Origin: Bacteriovoracaceae bacterium | GTDB lineage: Bacteria > Bdellovibrionota > Bacteriovoracia > Bacteriovoracales > Bacteriovoracaceae | DNA: 64,000 nucleotides | Direction of reading: 5' to 3' | NCBI GenBank assembly: GCA_947441615.1 | Contig: CANEUH010000006.1 | Span: forward strand, 90,876 to 154,875 | In this document: piece by piece, positions 1 through 8,511 of the stretch | Position numbering within the stretch: the stretch's first letter is position 1 | How the letters are laid out: every line of letters starts with the position of its first letter | Program-made: the position numbers and the translations under genes | The notes under the pieces: generated by a model | The model's input: only the letters and a program-made list of their open reading frames with translations | Told to the model about the DNA's origin: nothing | Database searches by the model: none

Positions 1-871
1 GTTTCCTTTGATTAAAAGCCCCAGTAACCTCATCCGTAAGAGAGAGCATTCTTATGTACTCTCTTTTTTTCGATTCAGTTAGGATTGTAAGTGTCGTCTT
101 CAAAATATTTGCAAGATAGTTACTTAGTATGTCTTTAACTGAATAGTCTGAAATATTTTTTGCGACTAAATAAACGAATGTACCATCTCCTCTTTTGACT
201 AAGAAATAACATCTTTCATTGATAAATCTTAACCCAAAGATTAAACCAGTATCATCAGAAAGGAAGCGTTTAATCCTCTTGAGTTGCCTTTCAGAGAAAT
301 TAAGTTTTTCCTTTAAAGAATTAAGTTTCTTCGGATGTGATGAAAATTGAATCTCTTTTTCGACCTGAAAAAAAAGTGAAAGGTACTGGTTAAGAGCAGC
401 TGCAACATCTCCCACCTTAATGAAACTTTCAGGTCTAGAAAAGATATGCAAAACAGCTCGCTCAGGATTCCACTGCTTGCCCTGGACAGCGCCATGAATT
501 TTTAATCGATAGATCACCGTTCTCAATTCATTTTGATCAATCGGAAGTGTTAAAAAATCAAACAGACCTGCTCTAAATGCTCCAATTATTCCTGTATGCT
601 CTGCCCTAGGAGATAAAAGCGTCACACCTGCTCCAGGCATGAGGAGATGAATTTTCCTGATATCATCAACTGTTTTCTGGCTCTGCCTATTAGAATAAAA
701 GAAAACAGCATGGGTATCTTTTTTCTTAAAAGTCGCGAGTTCATCGATCGTTTGAATAAAACTAATTCTATTTTTGACTTTATTGTCTCGCAAAGATGCC
801 TTGATGGCCTCAATTGCAACTGAATCAAGCCCAATGGCAACAATATCTAAAACATCCGTTAGTTTTTTCAT
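1..871 (-). CDS. Pseudo-receiver / GGDEF-domain protein, 3' part beyond window edge
   Basis: The frame is open from the ATG at 871 to base 1, giving 290 visible codons, and continues off the window. Residues 1-120 have receiver-like alternating hydrophobic strands and helices, but the position of the phospho-acceptor Asp reads HAVFFYSNRQ, so this looks like a degenerate receiver. A middle region of about 150 residues follows. The last visible residues, SLTDEVTGAFNQRK, match the opening of a GGDEF diguanylate cyclase domain (usual form D-x-LTG-x-xNRR). The signature loop itself lies outside, so catalytic competence cannot be judged. The start overlaps the stop of the upstream acidic coiled-coil gene (TAATG), which implies co-translation and a shared signalling role. 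Confidence 0.75.
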   Translation of the reverse strand, partial: MKKLTDVLDIVAIGLDSVAIEAIKASLRDNKVKNRISFIQTIDELATFKKKDTHAVFFYSNRQSQKTVDDIRKIHLLMPGAGVTLLSPRAEHTGIIGAFRAGLFDFLTLPIDQNELRTVIYRLKIHGAVQGKQWNPERAVLHIFSRPESFIKVGDVAAALNQYLSLFFQVEKEIQFSSHPKKLNSLKEKLNFSERQLKRIKRFLSDDTGLIFGLRFINERCYFLVKRGDGTFVYLVAKNISDYSVKDILSNYLANILKTTLTILTESKKREYIRMLSLTDEVTGAFNQRK

Positions 872-2577
872 TACATATCTATATTTTTCTTAAGTGCATT
901 TAAAGCATTTGTTCTATCTGTTTCATCCTCAAGAACAGTAATCGCAGACCTTAATGTTTTAATGGCTTTTTCTAATTTATCCTCAAGCTCAAACCTAGAC
1001 TCAACAGAACGTTTTTCTTGTTGAGAGATTGACTCCATATCGAACTCCATCCCATCAATTTTTCTTTTGAGTTCAAGTATCTTTAAATCTCTATGTCTAA
1101 TCTGTGTTTCAGCATCAGATTTAAGCAATTCTAACTTTTGCTCTAACTCCCTTTCTCTCATTTGAACTTTTTTAACATCTATTTTGTTTTTTTGAGCTGA
1201 TTTATCTAGCTCTTGCAATAATATTTTATTTTTCTCCTCAATAATGAGTCTCTTCTCTTCAAATAATTTTAATCTATCTTTTAACTCATTAATCTCTTCA
1301 TTTAATTTTTTCCGAATGATGGTAAGCTCTATCTTTCTTTCATCTAGTTCTGCTCTAAGTGAAAGACTATTCCTTGATTGAATTAATTTTTCATCTTCCA
1401 GTTTTTGAATTTTTGCCAATAACTCTTCTCTGTCACCTCTTAGGTTTGAGATCGTGGCCTGCATCCGCTCCATTTCGATAGAGTAAGCGCCCGAAATCTC
1501 CCTAAGGTCTTGTCCAAGTTGTCTCTCTTCCTTAGGCTCTTTTGGCTCAACCGTTTCTTTTTTCTTTTTCTTTGGTTTCTCTTCTTTGACCTCAGGTATG
1601 ATTTCAGCAGCATGATGTTTTTCTGGTTCTTCATCTGAACCAAAATTTATGCCTTCAAGGTTTATATCTTCTGAGACAAGTGACTCGTTTAGATCCTCAT
1701 CATTATTAACCTTAATTTCTTTCTTTATATCGACTCTTGAAGCATCAATGACAAGAATTTCATCAATTTCCTGCAGCTTTTTCATAGCATCTTCTGAGAA
1801 ATCGGCCCCCTCAGCATGATCTCCAAAAAGCAACTCACCATCATCAATCGCATCTAAATCCATGCCAATCTCAGGTGGTGAATCAATTGAGGCTTCTTTT
1901 TCTTGAGGCTGAGATTGTTTTAGGTTCAATTCATTGATGTCTTTAATTTTAGAATCTTCCAAACTAATAAGGTCAAAGCTATCTTCTTCTGATAAATTTA
2001 AACCACTCAAGTCATCTTCACTTACAGACTCATCAACTTCATCGAAGTCTAGACTAGCGTCATTAAATTCACTTGAAGACTCTAAAGAATCTGCAGAACT
2101 TAGTTCGTCAAATGAAAGTTCACCTAAGTTTTCAATCACCTCATCTTCAGAATCAAGAGAGTCTCGATCACCAACAGTCACCTCCTCATCCTCAACTTCT
2201 TCAGTTGAATCGAGTGAGAGTTCACCGTACTGGGAATTCTCTGCTGCTTCATTGTTGGATTCATTATCAACTTCAGACAATTGTAATTCTGCTCCCTCAT
2301 CAAGTGAGAGTTCAAGACCACTTTCTAGAGGTGTTTCAGCTGGTGGAACATCATCATCAGGCTCTGAACCAAAATTTAAATCAAGCTCTTCAATCTCTCC
2401 TAAAGATAATTCACCATGGCCTGGAACAGCAGGGGGTGGAGAATGCGTTGCAGATGCCACTTCAGGCTTTGAAGGAGTTTTGATACCACTCTTGAATGCT
2501 TCATCAATCTGAGAATTCACAGGATTGGAAGACATGGACTTTAGTTTATTTAACTCAGTTGCATCGTCATCATTCAT
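871..2577 (-). CDS. Acidic repeat / coiled-coil protein of unknown function
   Basis: 568 residues without signal peptide or membrane segment, so probably cytoplasmic. Residues 1-330 are highly acidic, Ser/Glu/Asp-rich and probably disordered. They contain degenerate repeats of a short motif (GELSLGE, LELSLDE, GELSLDS, GELSFDE, GELLFGD) and two copies of an NFGS-acidic motif. A basic Lys/Glu hinge near residue 335 leads into about 210 residues of heptad-rich coiled coil at the C terminus. The ATG at 2577 has an AGGA ribosome site. The gene overlaps the GGDEF gene, so it may scaffold or localise that signalling protein. I recognise no family; the layout resembles bacterial polarity or motility scaffolds, but that is only an analogy. 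Confidence 0.75.
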   Translation of the reverse strand: MNDDDATELNKLKSMSSNPVNSQIDEAFKSGIKTPSKPEVASATHSPPPAVPGHGELSLGEIEELDLNFGSEPDDDVPPAETPLESGLELSLDEGAELQLSEVDNESNNEAAENSQYGELSLDSTEEVEDEEVTVGDRDSLDSEDEVIENLGELSFDELSSADSLESSSEFNDASLDFDEVDESVSEDDLSGLNLSEEDSFDLISLEDSKIKDINELNLKQSQPQEKEASIDSPPEIGMDLDAIDDGELLFGDHAEGADFSEDAMKKLQEIDEILVIDASRVDIKKEIKVNNDEDLNESLVSEDINLEGINFGSDEEPEKHHAAEIIPEVKEEKPKKKKKETVEPKEPKEERQLGQDLREISGAYSIEMERMQATISNLRGDREELLAKIQKLEDEKLIQSRNSLSLRAELDERKIELTIIRKKLNEEINELKDRLKLFEEKRLIIEEKNKILLQELDKSAQKNKIDVKKVQMRERELEQKLELLKSDAETQIRHRDLKILELKRKIDGMEFDMESISQQEKRSVESRFELEDKLEKAIKTLRSAITVLEDETDRTNALNALKKNIDM

Positions 2578-2759
2578 ATTGAAGTCCTATTGAATAAAGT
2601 TGTATCTATCTATCTCTTCGTTAAATTGTCGAAATGAATGAGAAAAAAAATAAAGCTTTTTAAATACCTTGAGGGTGTAGTCAGGTATAAAGAGAAAATT
2701 TCTGTCATATTTAATAAAAAAGAGTGAATTCTCTGGGGGAATAATCCCTTACAACAGTA

Positions 2760-2788
2760 TTGCTTCCCTCTCTAGGTCATAATACAAT
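2760..2788 (+). promoter_or_regulatory. Sigma70-type promoter for the L,D-transpeptidase/bactofilin operon
   Basis: TTGCTT (2760-2765) and TACAAT (2783-2788) are separated by 17 bp, upstream of the TTG start at 2813. The rest of the 235-bp gap (2578-2812) is AT-rich with no further gene seen. Confidence 0.55.
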
Positions 2789-2812
2789 CAGAAAGTACGA
2801 CTTGGAGGATTT

Positions 2813-3793
2813 TTGAAAACGTTAAAACTTATTACTTGGGTTTTCCTGATTATTTCCGTCAGCTTTGTTTCTGCGGAAGAAAATTTCTATCCGTCTAATA
2901 TCTTAATGATGGATCAAAAATTCTCACATCACGTCATCTTAGTTGAGAAGGCCACACACAAGCTGCATCTTTACGAAAATAGAGGCTCCACTCCTAAGTT
3001 TGTAAAAACTTTTAGTACTGCGACTGGAAAATTTAAGGGTGATAAAACAGTCAATGGTGATCATAAAACTCCTGAAGGAATCTACACCATTTATGATTTT
3101 TTATCCAAAGAAGAACTCTTTAAAAGACATGGTAAGTACGCAGAGATTTATGGTTCTGGCGCCTTTCCTATGGATTACCCAAACTTCATTGACGTTCAGG
3201 AGGGTAAGAGTGGGGGCGGAATTTGGTTACACTCAACGGATGATGATAACAGAATTTCTAAGGGACTTGACTCTAGAGGCTGTGTCGTTGTGCAAAATCA
3301 AGACCTAAAAGATATTTCTCAGTATATCGAATTGAACCACACTCCAATTATTGTCGTTCAGGATGTTTTTTATTTATCAAAGACGACTTGGGAAAGGAAC
3401 AGAAAGGATCTAAGTGAAGCTGTTCAAAAATGGGCAACCGCTTGGCAAAATAAAGATTTTAATAAATACATCTCGGCCTATGACTCATCTCGGTTTTATG
3501 ATCGAAAGCATGGTAACTATGAAAACTATAAATCTTACAAGAAAGCAGTTTTCTCAAGACCTGACGAACCTCAAATTAAACTAGACTTTATTTCAATATT
3601 TTCAAATGAAGAGTATGCCGTCGTTCATCTTCAGCAAGACTATCGATCAGTTGTAATAAATGATATTGGTAAGAAAACACTCTATTTGAAAAAAGACAAA
3701 AATTACGACTGGAAGATTGTTGGTGAAGTTTGGTCGAGAGTCGATGGAAGTGCTGTAGCTTTTTCTCCTTCTAAAAAATTCTTTAAAGAATAG
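2813..3793 (+). CDS. L,D-transpeptidase (YkuD domain) with C-terminal NTF2-like domain
   Basis: Forms 3->3 or protein-peptidoglycan cross-links, or trims them, in the periplasm. Residues 1-21 are a Sec signal peptide. The YkuD domain occupies about residues 37-180, with His140 (WLHST) and the catalytic SRGCVVV motif (Cys157). The last ~115 residues (AVQKWATAWQNKDF onward) look like the SnoaL/NTF2-like domain often attached to L,D-transpeptidases. The start is TTG, chosen because GGAGG lies at 2804-2808 and the signal peptide begins there. It is the first gene of an operon with a membrane coiled-coil protein and a bactofilin, pointing to cell-shape or envelope remodelling. Confidence 0.85.
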   Translation: MKTLKLITWVFLIISVSFVSAEENFYPSNILMMDQKFSHHVILVEKATHKLHLYENRGSTPKFVKTFSTATGKFKGDKTVNGDHKTPEGIYTIYDFLSKEELFKRHGKYAEIYGSGAFPMDYPNFIDVQEGKSGGGIWLHSTDDDNRISKGLDSRGCVVVQNQDLKDISQYIELNHTPIIVVQDVFYLSKTTWERNRKDLSEAVQKWATAWQNKDFNKYISAYDSSRFYDRKHGNYENYKSYKKAVFSRPDEPQIKLDFISIFSNEEYAVVHLQQDYRSVVINDIGKKTLYLKKDKNYDWKIVGEVWSRVDGSAVAFSPSKKFFKE

Positions 3794-3795
3794 TG

Positions 3796-4536
3796 ATGAA
3801 AGAGTTTATACAAAAAAATGGGGACGAGGTTGCAGTCGTTATTTATGACGCTCCCTTGCCTCCAAAGTATTTCAGGTTAACAAAAAGCTTTATTCGAACC
3901 ATATTTGTTGTCGTACCAGTCATCTTTGTTTCAATCCTGGTAGTCTTTTTTTCATGGGGACTAGGGACAAGAATTAAAGAAGCACCTACTCCTACCTTAC
4001 CAAGCTTGGGCCCAGTTTCTGATGGCCGTATCAATGGACTCGAATCAGAAATAAAATCTCTTAAGGATTCTAACAAAGCTTTAAGTGATAAACTTGCCCA
4101 GGCACCATCAGCGAGTGTCGTCGATGACCCTCACCTCATGAACATTATTAAGCCTTATGGGATGCAAAATCTTGTTGAAGAAAATAAGGTAACTCTCGAT
4201 CAGTTTGAATTGATTCAAGAGCCAACTAAGACTAGCCTAAAATTTCAAATCATCAGCTCAACTCCTGAAAACAAAGTCATGGGTCACGTCATTGTTTTTA
4301 TGATTTCTGAGTCTGGAGTTGTGGCCTACCCAAAAGATTCTAATCAAGCAATAGCTCTTGGAATGAAGTACTCTTCAGGAGAACCATTTTCCGTCTCTAG
4401 ACTAAGACCTACAAATGCTGAATTCTTGACGCGTCCTCAGGGAAGTGAAGTCAAGTTTGTCGTCTATATTTTTAGTCGCGAAGGAGATCTTCTTCTAATA
4501 AAAGAAACTGAAGCATTTAAAGTGGGAACAAAATAA
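3796..4536 (+). CDS. Membrane-anchored coiled-coil protein in bactofilin operon
   Basis: About 246 residues: a cytoplasmic N terminus, one transmembrane segment (about residues 30-52, TIFVVVPVIFVSILVVFF), a short coiled coil (SEIKSLKDSNKALSDKL) and a periplasmic C-terminal domain of ~140 residues. I recognise no family. A GTG three bases earlier (3793) could also start it; either way it abuts the transpeptidase stop codon. Lying between an L,D-transpeptidase and a bactofilin, it is a plausible membrane bridge from the cytoplasmic bactofilin polymer to the periplasmic enzyme, similar in concept to bactofilin-linked shape proteins of Helicobacter. That role is inferred from context only. Confidence 0.7.
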   Translation: MKEFIQKNGDEVAVVIYDAPLPPKYFRLTKSFIRTIFVVVPVIFVSILVVFFSWGLGTRIKEAPTPTLPSLGPVSDGRINGLESEIKSLKDSNKALSDKLAQAPSASVVDDPHLMNIIKPYGMQNLVEENKVTLDQFELIQEPTKTSLKFQIISSTPENKVMGHVIVFMISESGVVAYPKDSNQAIALGMKYSSGEPFSVSRLRPTNAEFLTRPQGSEVKFVVYIFSREGDLLLIKETEAFKVGTK

Positions 4537-4889
4537 TGATAGACGATAAAGACTTTAAAGATTTTCATTATAATGTCTTAGGCTCAAATTCAATGATTGT
4601 TGGTGACTTAACCCTGTCAGGTGACTCGATCGTTAACTCGCATGTTCATGGCAGTATTGAAGTCAAAGAACATGGAAAGTTAATCTTAGAGAGAGGAAGC
4701 TTCGTTAAAGGTAAAATTAAGGCCATTGATCTTGAGATTTTTGGCATAGTAGAAGGTGAAATCGATTGCTTGGGCCTCGTGTCCATTAGATCGAGTGCAC
4801 AGGTCTTTGGGAAAATAAAATCAGGAAGGCTTGTCATTTATCCAGGTGCCATGGTTGAAATGCAGGCCGTTTCACAAGAAACGACCTAG
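4536..4889 (+). CDS. Bactofilin (polymer-forming cytoskeletal protein)
   Basis: 117 residues. It has the bactofilin right-handed beta-helix signature of short repeats: SMIVGDLTLSGD, HVHGSIEVKEHGKL, ERGSFVKGKIKAID, IFGIVEGEIDC, AQVFGKIKSGRL. Bactofilins polymerise without nucleotide into membrane-associated filaments that localise cell-wall enzymes. The ATG overlaps the previous stop (TAATG), so it is translationally coupled to the membrane protein and transpeptidase upstream. Its length is normal for a short bactofilin consisting mostly of the core domain. Confidence 0.88.
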   Translation: MIDDKDFKDFHYNVLGSNSMIVGDLTLSGDSIVNSHVHGSIEVKEHGKLILERGSFVKGKIKAIDLEIFGIVEGEIDCLGLVSIRSSAQVFGKIKSGRLVIYPGAMVEMQAVSQETT

Positions 4890-4895
4890 ATAACA

Positions 4896-6254
4896 TTATA
4901 AATAATCCTCATATTTAACAAGTCGTACAGGTCTAATTCTTGAAAGAGATTTTACAAGACTTTTATCTCCAACGACAACAATGGACAACTTCTCCCAAGG
5001 GAAAGCCTCCATATCGACTCGACCTAATTCAGACATGGTCATGTTACTAATCACTTGAGGAAAATTAACTAACTGACTCAAATCTCTTTTTTGATGATCA
5101 TAAAGCATAATCTGACCTAGGAAGGCACTTGTTTCCTCAAAACCGAAAGCAAATCCACCTACGACGTGATTTTTCTGATGAATAAACTCTTTTTCTTCAA
5201 ATTTACCTGAAGCAACGTCTGATAATACGTCCCTTATTAAAGAGATCGTTTCAGCAGCAGTTTCATTCTTAGAGAACGTCACAATTCCTACTCTCCCGTA
5301 ATCTCTTTGCATTGAAACGTAAGCACCTGCAGAATAAGTTAAACCTCGCTTAACCCTTAGCTCCTGAACTAATTTTGAAGTAAAGCCTCCACCGAGGAAA
5401 CTAGACATAAATGAAAAATGATCAAATTTCCCAACGAACTCATTTGAAGTAAGGTATCTACCCACTCTTATTTGTGCCTGATTCGCAGATGGCACTTCGA
5501 CAAGATAAATTGCGGACTCAGGAAGAGGTTTTTTGATTTCATATCTCTCGGCCTTGTTGGCATTAGACCAAGAACAATTTTTTGAAAGCACATCTTCAAT
5601 CTCATAAATATCTGATGGCCCCGCCAGGTAAAGCACTTTTTTAGTCTTATTTAAATATTCAAGTCTCGTTTTTAATTTTATTTGGGTGATTTGATTAAGA
5701 CCCTCAAGAGTGCCCTCTACAGGAGAAGCATAGGGAGTATCTTTGAATGTGATCCTTCTAAACACTCTATCCGCAAGTGATGAGTGTGAAGTCACTAAAT
5801 TCTTTAATTGGCTTTTTGATCTACTTATATGGGAGTTTAATTCATTTTGTGGGAACTGAGCGTCTTTGAATAGTTCACAAACCTTTCCCATAACAGGCTT
5901 AATATCTTTCGTAAGTGCCTGAACAGTAAATATTGAATATTCATGAGTAACAGAGTGACGGAGATTGGCCCCGTAGAAATCAAAAAACTCTGAAATTTCT
6001 CTCTGGTTTTCTCTTGAGGTACCAGCAGAAAGTTGATCAAAGACTGTTTGTGTGATTCCTGAAATGGGATCACTGATAGCACCGTCTTGGAAGAATATTG
6101 ATGCTGTAAATTTGGGGAATTTATTATCCTCAATCCACACAACTTCAAGCTCTTCTTTTCCAATGTTCCAATTCATCCTTTTCACGGACGATAAAAAACC
6201 ATCCTTAGCGTAGGCAGATGTCATCACTAATAAACAAATCCATAAATATTTCAT
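4896..6254 (-). CDS. M16 family peptidase-like protein, non-catalytic partner
   Basis: About 452 residues with a Sec signal peptide (MKYLWICLLVMTSAYA). It has the two-lobed M16 fold, but the zinc motif HxxEH is replaced (the corresponding stretch reads TVFDQLSAG), so it should not bind zinc. It retains the RVKRGLTYSAGAY segment, the Arg/Tyr-containing motif typical of the inactive subunit of M16B heterodimers. The start is taken as ATG 6254; a GTG at 6266 overlaps the upstream stop. It directly follows an M16 gene with intact HxxEH, so the two probably form a periplasmic processing peptidase. Confidence 0.85.
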   Translation of the reverse strand: MKYLWICLLVMTSAYAKDGFLSSVKRMNWNIGKEELEVVWIEDNKFPKFTASIFFQDGAISDPISGITQTVFDQLSAGTSRENQREISEFFDFYGANLRHSVTHEYSIFTVQALTKDIKPVMGKVCELFKDAQFPQNELNSHISRSKSQLKNLVTSHSSLADRVFRRITFKDTPYASPVEGTLEGLNQITQIKLKTRLEYLNKTKKVLYLAGPSDIYEIEDVLSKNCSWSNANKAERYEIKKPLPESAIYLVEVPSANQAQIRVGRYLTSNEFVGKFDHFSFMSSFLGGGFTSKLVQELRVKRGLTYSAGAYVSMQRDYGRVGIVTFSKNETAAETISLIRDVLSDVASGKFEEKEFIHQKNHVVGGFAFGFEETSAFLGQIMLYDHQKRDLSQLVNFPQVISNMTMSELGRVDMEAFPWEKLSIVVVGDKSLVKSLSRIRPVRLVKYEDYL

Positions 6255-6262
6255 TTTAAATC

Positions 6263-7618
6263 TCACTTGTGTTTATCCCATACAGAAACAAAAACTCCAT
6301 TCTTGGAAAATGTTTCATGACATAATTCTTTCACATCACTTACTTTAACTTTTTCGTACATGAGGAGCTCCTGTTTGTAGAATCTCCAATCCCCATAAAG
6401 CCATTGTCTATCCCCAATAAATTGCGCCAATCCTGCATTCGTATCTAATCCTGAATATAGGTCAACGAGATAATTATTTTTTATCTTTTGGATATTCCTC
6501 TCAGTGATTTCTGTTTCACAATAGCTCTTTAATTTTTTTTGAAGATCTAGCCTGAAGTCATCCAACTTTATTCCCCTGACGAGTTCTCCCCCAATAAAAA
6601 AGAAACCATTCTTTTCTAGCTGTTGGTGAGCGGCATACATAGAAGTTGCGACAGGCCGTGAAACTAATATGTATTCATTGATAAGTGTTGAACTTTTTCC
6701 AGAGCCTAGTATGGACGAAAGCACATCGAGTGCAAAACCTTTTTGGTGACCAGCTTTATAAGTTGGATAAGCGAGCATAAAGATAGGGCTAGGAGATTCA
6801 CCTTTTCGCTTAATCACTTTTTGTTCTTTTAAAGAAACCTGAAATGCTTCTTCTTTTAATTCAGCATGAGCTTCGATAACAGAGGGAGATGATTTTATTT
6901 TCCCAAACTTTTCACGAATAATGTCTTTTGCTTTTTTTGTATTTATATCACCCACAATAACAAGAACCACATTGTTTGGAGCATAGAATCGCTTAAAGTA
7001 AGCATGGATTTGCTCTCTCGTTACTGACTTTAGATCTGGAATGTCTCCAATAACAGATCTTCCATATGGTGTTCCCGTAAAAAGATTTTCCATTAAAAGT
7101 TGATAGAGTTGACCCTTAGGTGAATTTTCATAACGCATTTTTCTTTCTTCAAGAACAACCGCTCTCTCCTTATTAAAGTCCTCCGGATCAAGAGCAAGAT
7201 TTTCCATTCGATCAGCTTCAATGTCTAGAATTTGCACAAGCTCTGAAGAAGGCAAGTTTTCATAATAAACAGTAGAGTCATTTGTCGTATAGGCATTTGT
7301 AGATCCCCCACTACCTTCGATAATAAAATCGATGGTATTCTTTCCATACTTTTTTGCCCCTTTAAACATCATGTGCTCTAAAAAATGTGATGCTCCAGTA
7401 ATCCCTGGAACTTCATTTTTTCCACCTACTTTATAAAAGAAATAAAGTGAAAAAATAGGCAACTTTGAATTATTAACGAGGAGGGCGGTCATTCCGTTAT
7501 CGAGTTTTAATTCCTCAACATCAAGCTGAATACTCTCAGCTAAATTTTTATTCTTCTTTGTTGTAGAGCATCCATTAATGAAAACGAAGAGGACAAGTAG
7601 CGAAAACAAAAACTTCAT
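6263..7618 (-). CDS. M16 family zinc metallopeptidase (catalytic subunit), lipoprotein
   Basis: About 451 residues. A lipobox signal peptide (FVFINGC, Cys17) suggests an envelope-anchored protein. The zinc motif HFLEH is at residues 78-82, with the distal glutamate in ERAVVLEERK (about residue 157). The NAYTTNDSTVYYENL stretch after the motif is typical of M16 proteins. The start is ATG 7618, which has AAGGAT about six bases upstream; a TTG at 7633 is less likely. It is the first gene of a two-gene operon with an HxxEH-less paralogue, the usual active/inactive M16B arrangement. Its start lies only 15 bp from the divergent hydrolase gene. Confidence 0.9.
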   Translation of the reverse strand: MKFLFSLLVLFVFINGCSTTKKNKNLAESIQLDVEELKLDNGMTALLVNNSKLPIFSLYFFYKVGGKNEVPGITGASHFLEHMMFKGAKKYGKNTIDFIIEGSGGSTNAYTTNDSTVYYENLPSSELVQILDIEADRMENLALDPEDFNKERAVVLEERKMRYENSPKGQLYQLLMENLFTGTPYGRSVIGDIPDLKSVTREQIHAYFKRFYAPNNVVLVIVGDINTKKAKDIIREKFGKIKSSPSVIEAHAELKEEAFQVSLKEQKVIKRKGESPSPIFMLAYPTYKAGHQKGFALDVLSSILGSGKSSTLINEYILVSRPVATSMYAAHQQLEKNGFFFIGGELVRGIKLDDFRLDLQKKLKSYCETEITERNIQKIKNNYLVDLYSGLDTNAGLAQFIGDRQWLYGDWRFYKQELLMYEKVKVSDVKELCHETFSKNGVFVSVWDKHK

Positions 7619-7633
7619 AGTAGCATCCTTCAA

Positions 7634-8443
7634 ATGAACAAAATCACAATTTTGGGTTCTGGAACTAGCACGGGAGTACCTATTTTAGGTTGTAAGTGCC
7701 AGGTTTGCCAGTCAAACGACGTAAGAAATAAAAGGTTCCGCACTTCTGCTGTGTTAGAACTTCCAAATGATAAAAAAATTCTTATTGATGCCTCACCTGA
7801 TCTGCGCACTCAGTTACTGCTTAATAAAATAGATCGGCTAGATGCAGTCATCATTACCCACGATCATGCAGATCACACGCATGGAATGGATGATCTTAGA
7901 CCTTTTGGCCTTAAATCAAAAAAAGCTCTCCCGGTCTATTCGACTCATCAAGCGGCCCATGATCTAAAAAGAAAATTTCCATATATCTTTGATCGTCAGC
8001 AGTATTTTTCAAATAAAGTGATTCTTGGTGGAGGAATTCCACTTCTTGATCAATTTCCAATTGAAGAAGGAATGACAAAAATTCTAGACCATGAATTTGA
8101 ATTTTTCTTCATGCCCCACGGCCATGAAGAAACACTTGGTATCAGGCATGGTAAATTGGCCTACATTGTAGATTGTCGAGAGATCCCTAAAAATATTACA
8201 GACAGGCTTTCTAACGCTGAGCTTGAAATCATGGTAATCGACTGTTTACGCCCTACTCCTCATCAAACTCACCTTCATTTGGAGCTAGCACTCGATTATA
8301 TCCAAAAAATTCGTCCTAAAATGGCGCTTCTAACCCACATGGGACATGAGTGGGACTACCTTGAGCTTACTAATGAACTCAGGAGGCGCGGTGTAAAAAA
8401 TACATTCCCGGCCACAGATGGGGCCTCCTTCCTCTATTCTTGA
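7634..8443 (+). CDS. Metallo-beta-lactamase-fold hydrolase, PhnP-like
   Basis: 269 residues, cytoplasmic. N-terminal GSGTSTGVPILGCKCQVC resembles the PhnP/cyclic-phosphodiesterase group of MBL-fold enzymes. The metal motif THDHADHTHGMDD (HxHxDH) is intact, and later His/Asp ligands are visible in MPHGHEET, VIDC and LLTHMGHEWD. The two N-terminal CxxC cysteines match the structural zinc site of PhnP-type proteins. The substrate is unknown; phosphodiester or cyclic phosphate hydrolysis is the family expectation. The ATG has no clear Shine-Dalgarno site and lies 15 bp from the divergent M16 gene, so their promoters must extend into each other's transcribed regions. Confidence 0.8.
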   Translation: MNKITILGSGTSTGVPILGCKCQVCQSNDVRNKRFRTSAVLELPNDKKILIDASPDLRTQLLLNKIDRLDAVIITHDHADHTHGMDDLRPFGLKSKKALPVYSTHQAAHDLKRKFPYIFDRQQYFSNKVILGGGIPLLDQFPIEEGMTKILDHEFEFFFMPHGHEETLGIRHGKLAYIVDCREIPKNITDRLSNAELEIMVIDCLRPTPHQTHLHLELALDYIQKIRPKMALLTHMGHEWDYLELTNELRRRGVKNTFPATDGASFLYS

Positions 8444-8461
8444 AACTAAAAACCGTGTATA

Positions 8462-8490
8462 TTGGGTGAAATTTTTTACTGAATTTATAG
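8462..8490 (+). promoter_or_regulatory. Candidate promoter for ald
   Basis: TTGGGT (8462-8467) and TTATAG (8485-8490) with 17-bp spacing, 21 bp before the ald start. A strong AAAGGGAG ribosome site lies at 8500-8507. Confidence 0.4.
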
Positions 8491-8511
8491 TCAATTATAA
8501 AGGGAGTCCCG

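Noticed and set aside
313..843. Two short minus-strand frames of 60 and 73 codons
   Set aside because: Both lie in other frames of the GGDEF-protein gene, whose single continuous frame covers 1-871.
1934..2512. Ser-rich frame of 192 codons on the plus strand
   Set aside because: It lies antisense to the acidic coiled-coil gene, and its Ser richness mirrors the Glu/Asp/Ser codons of that gene.
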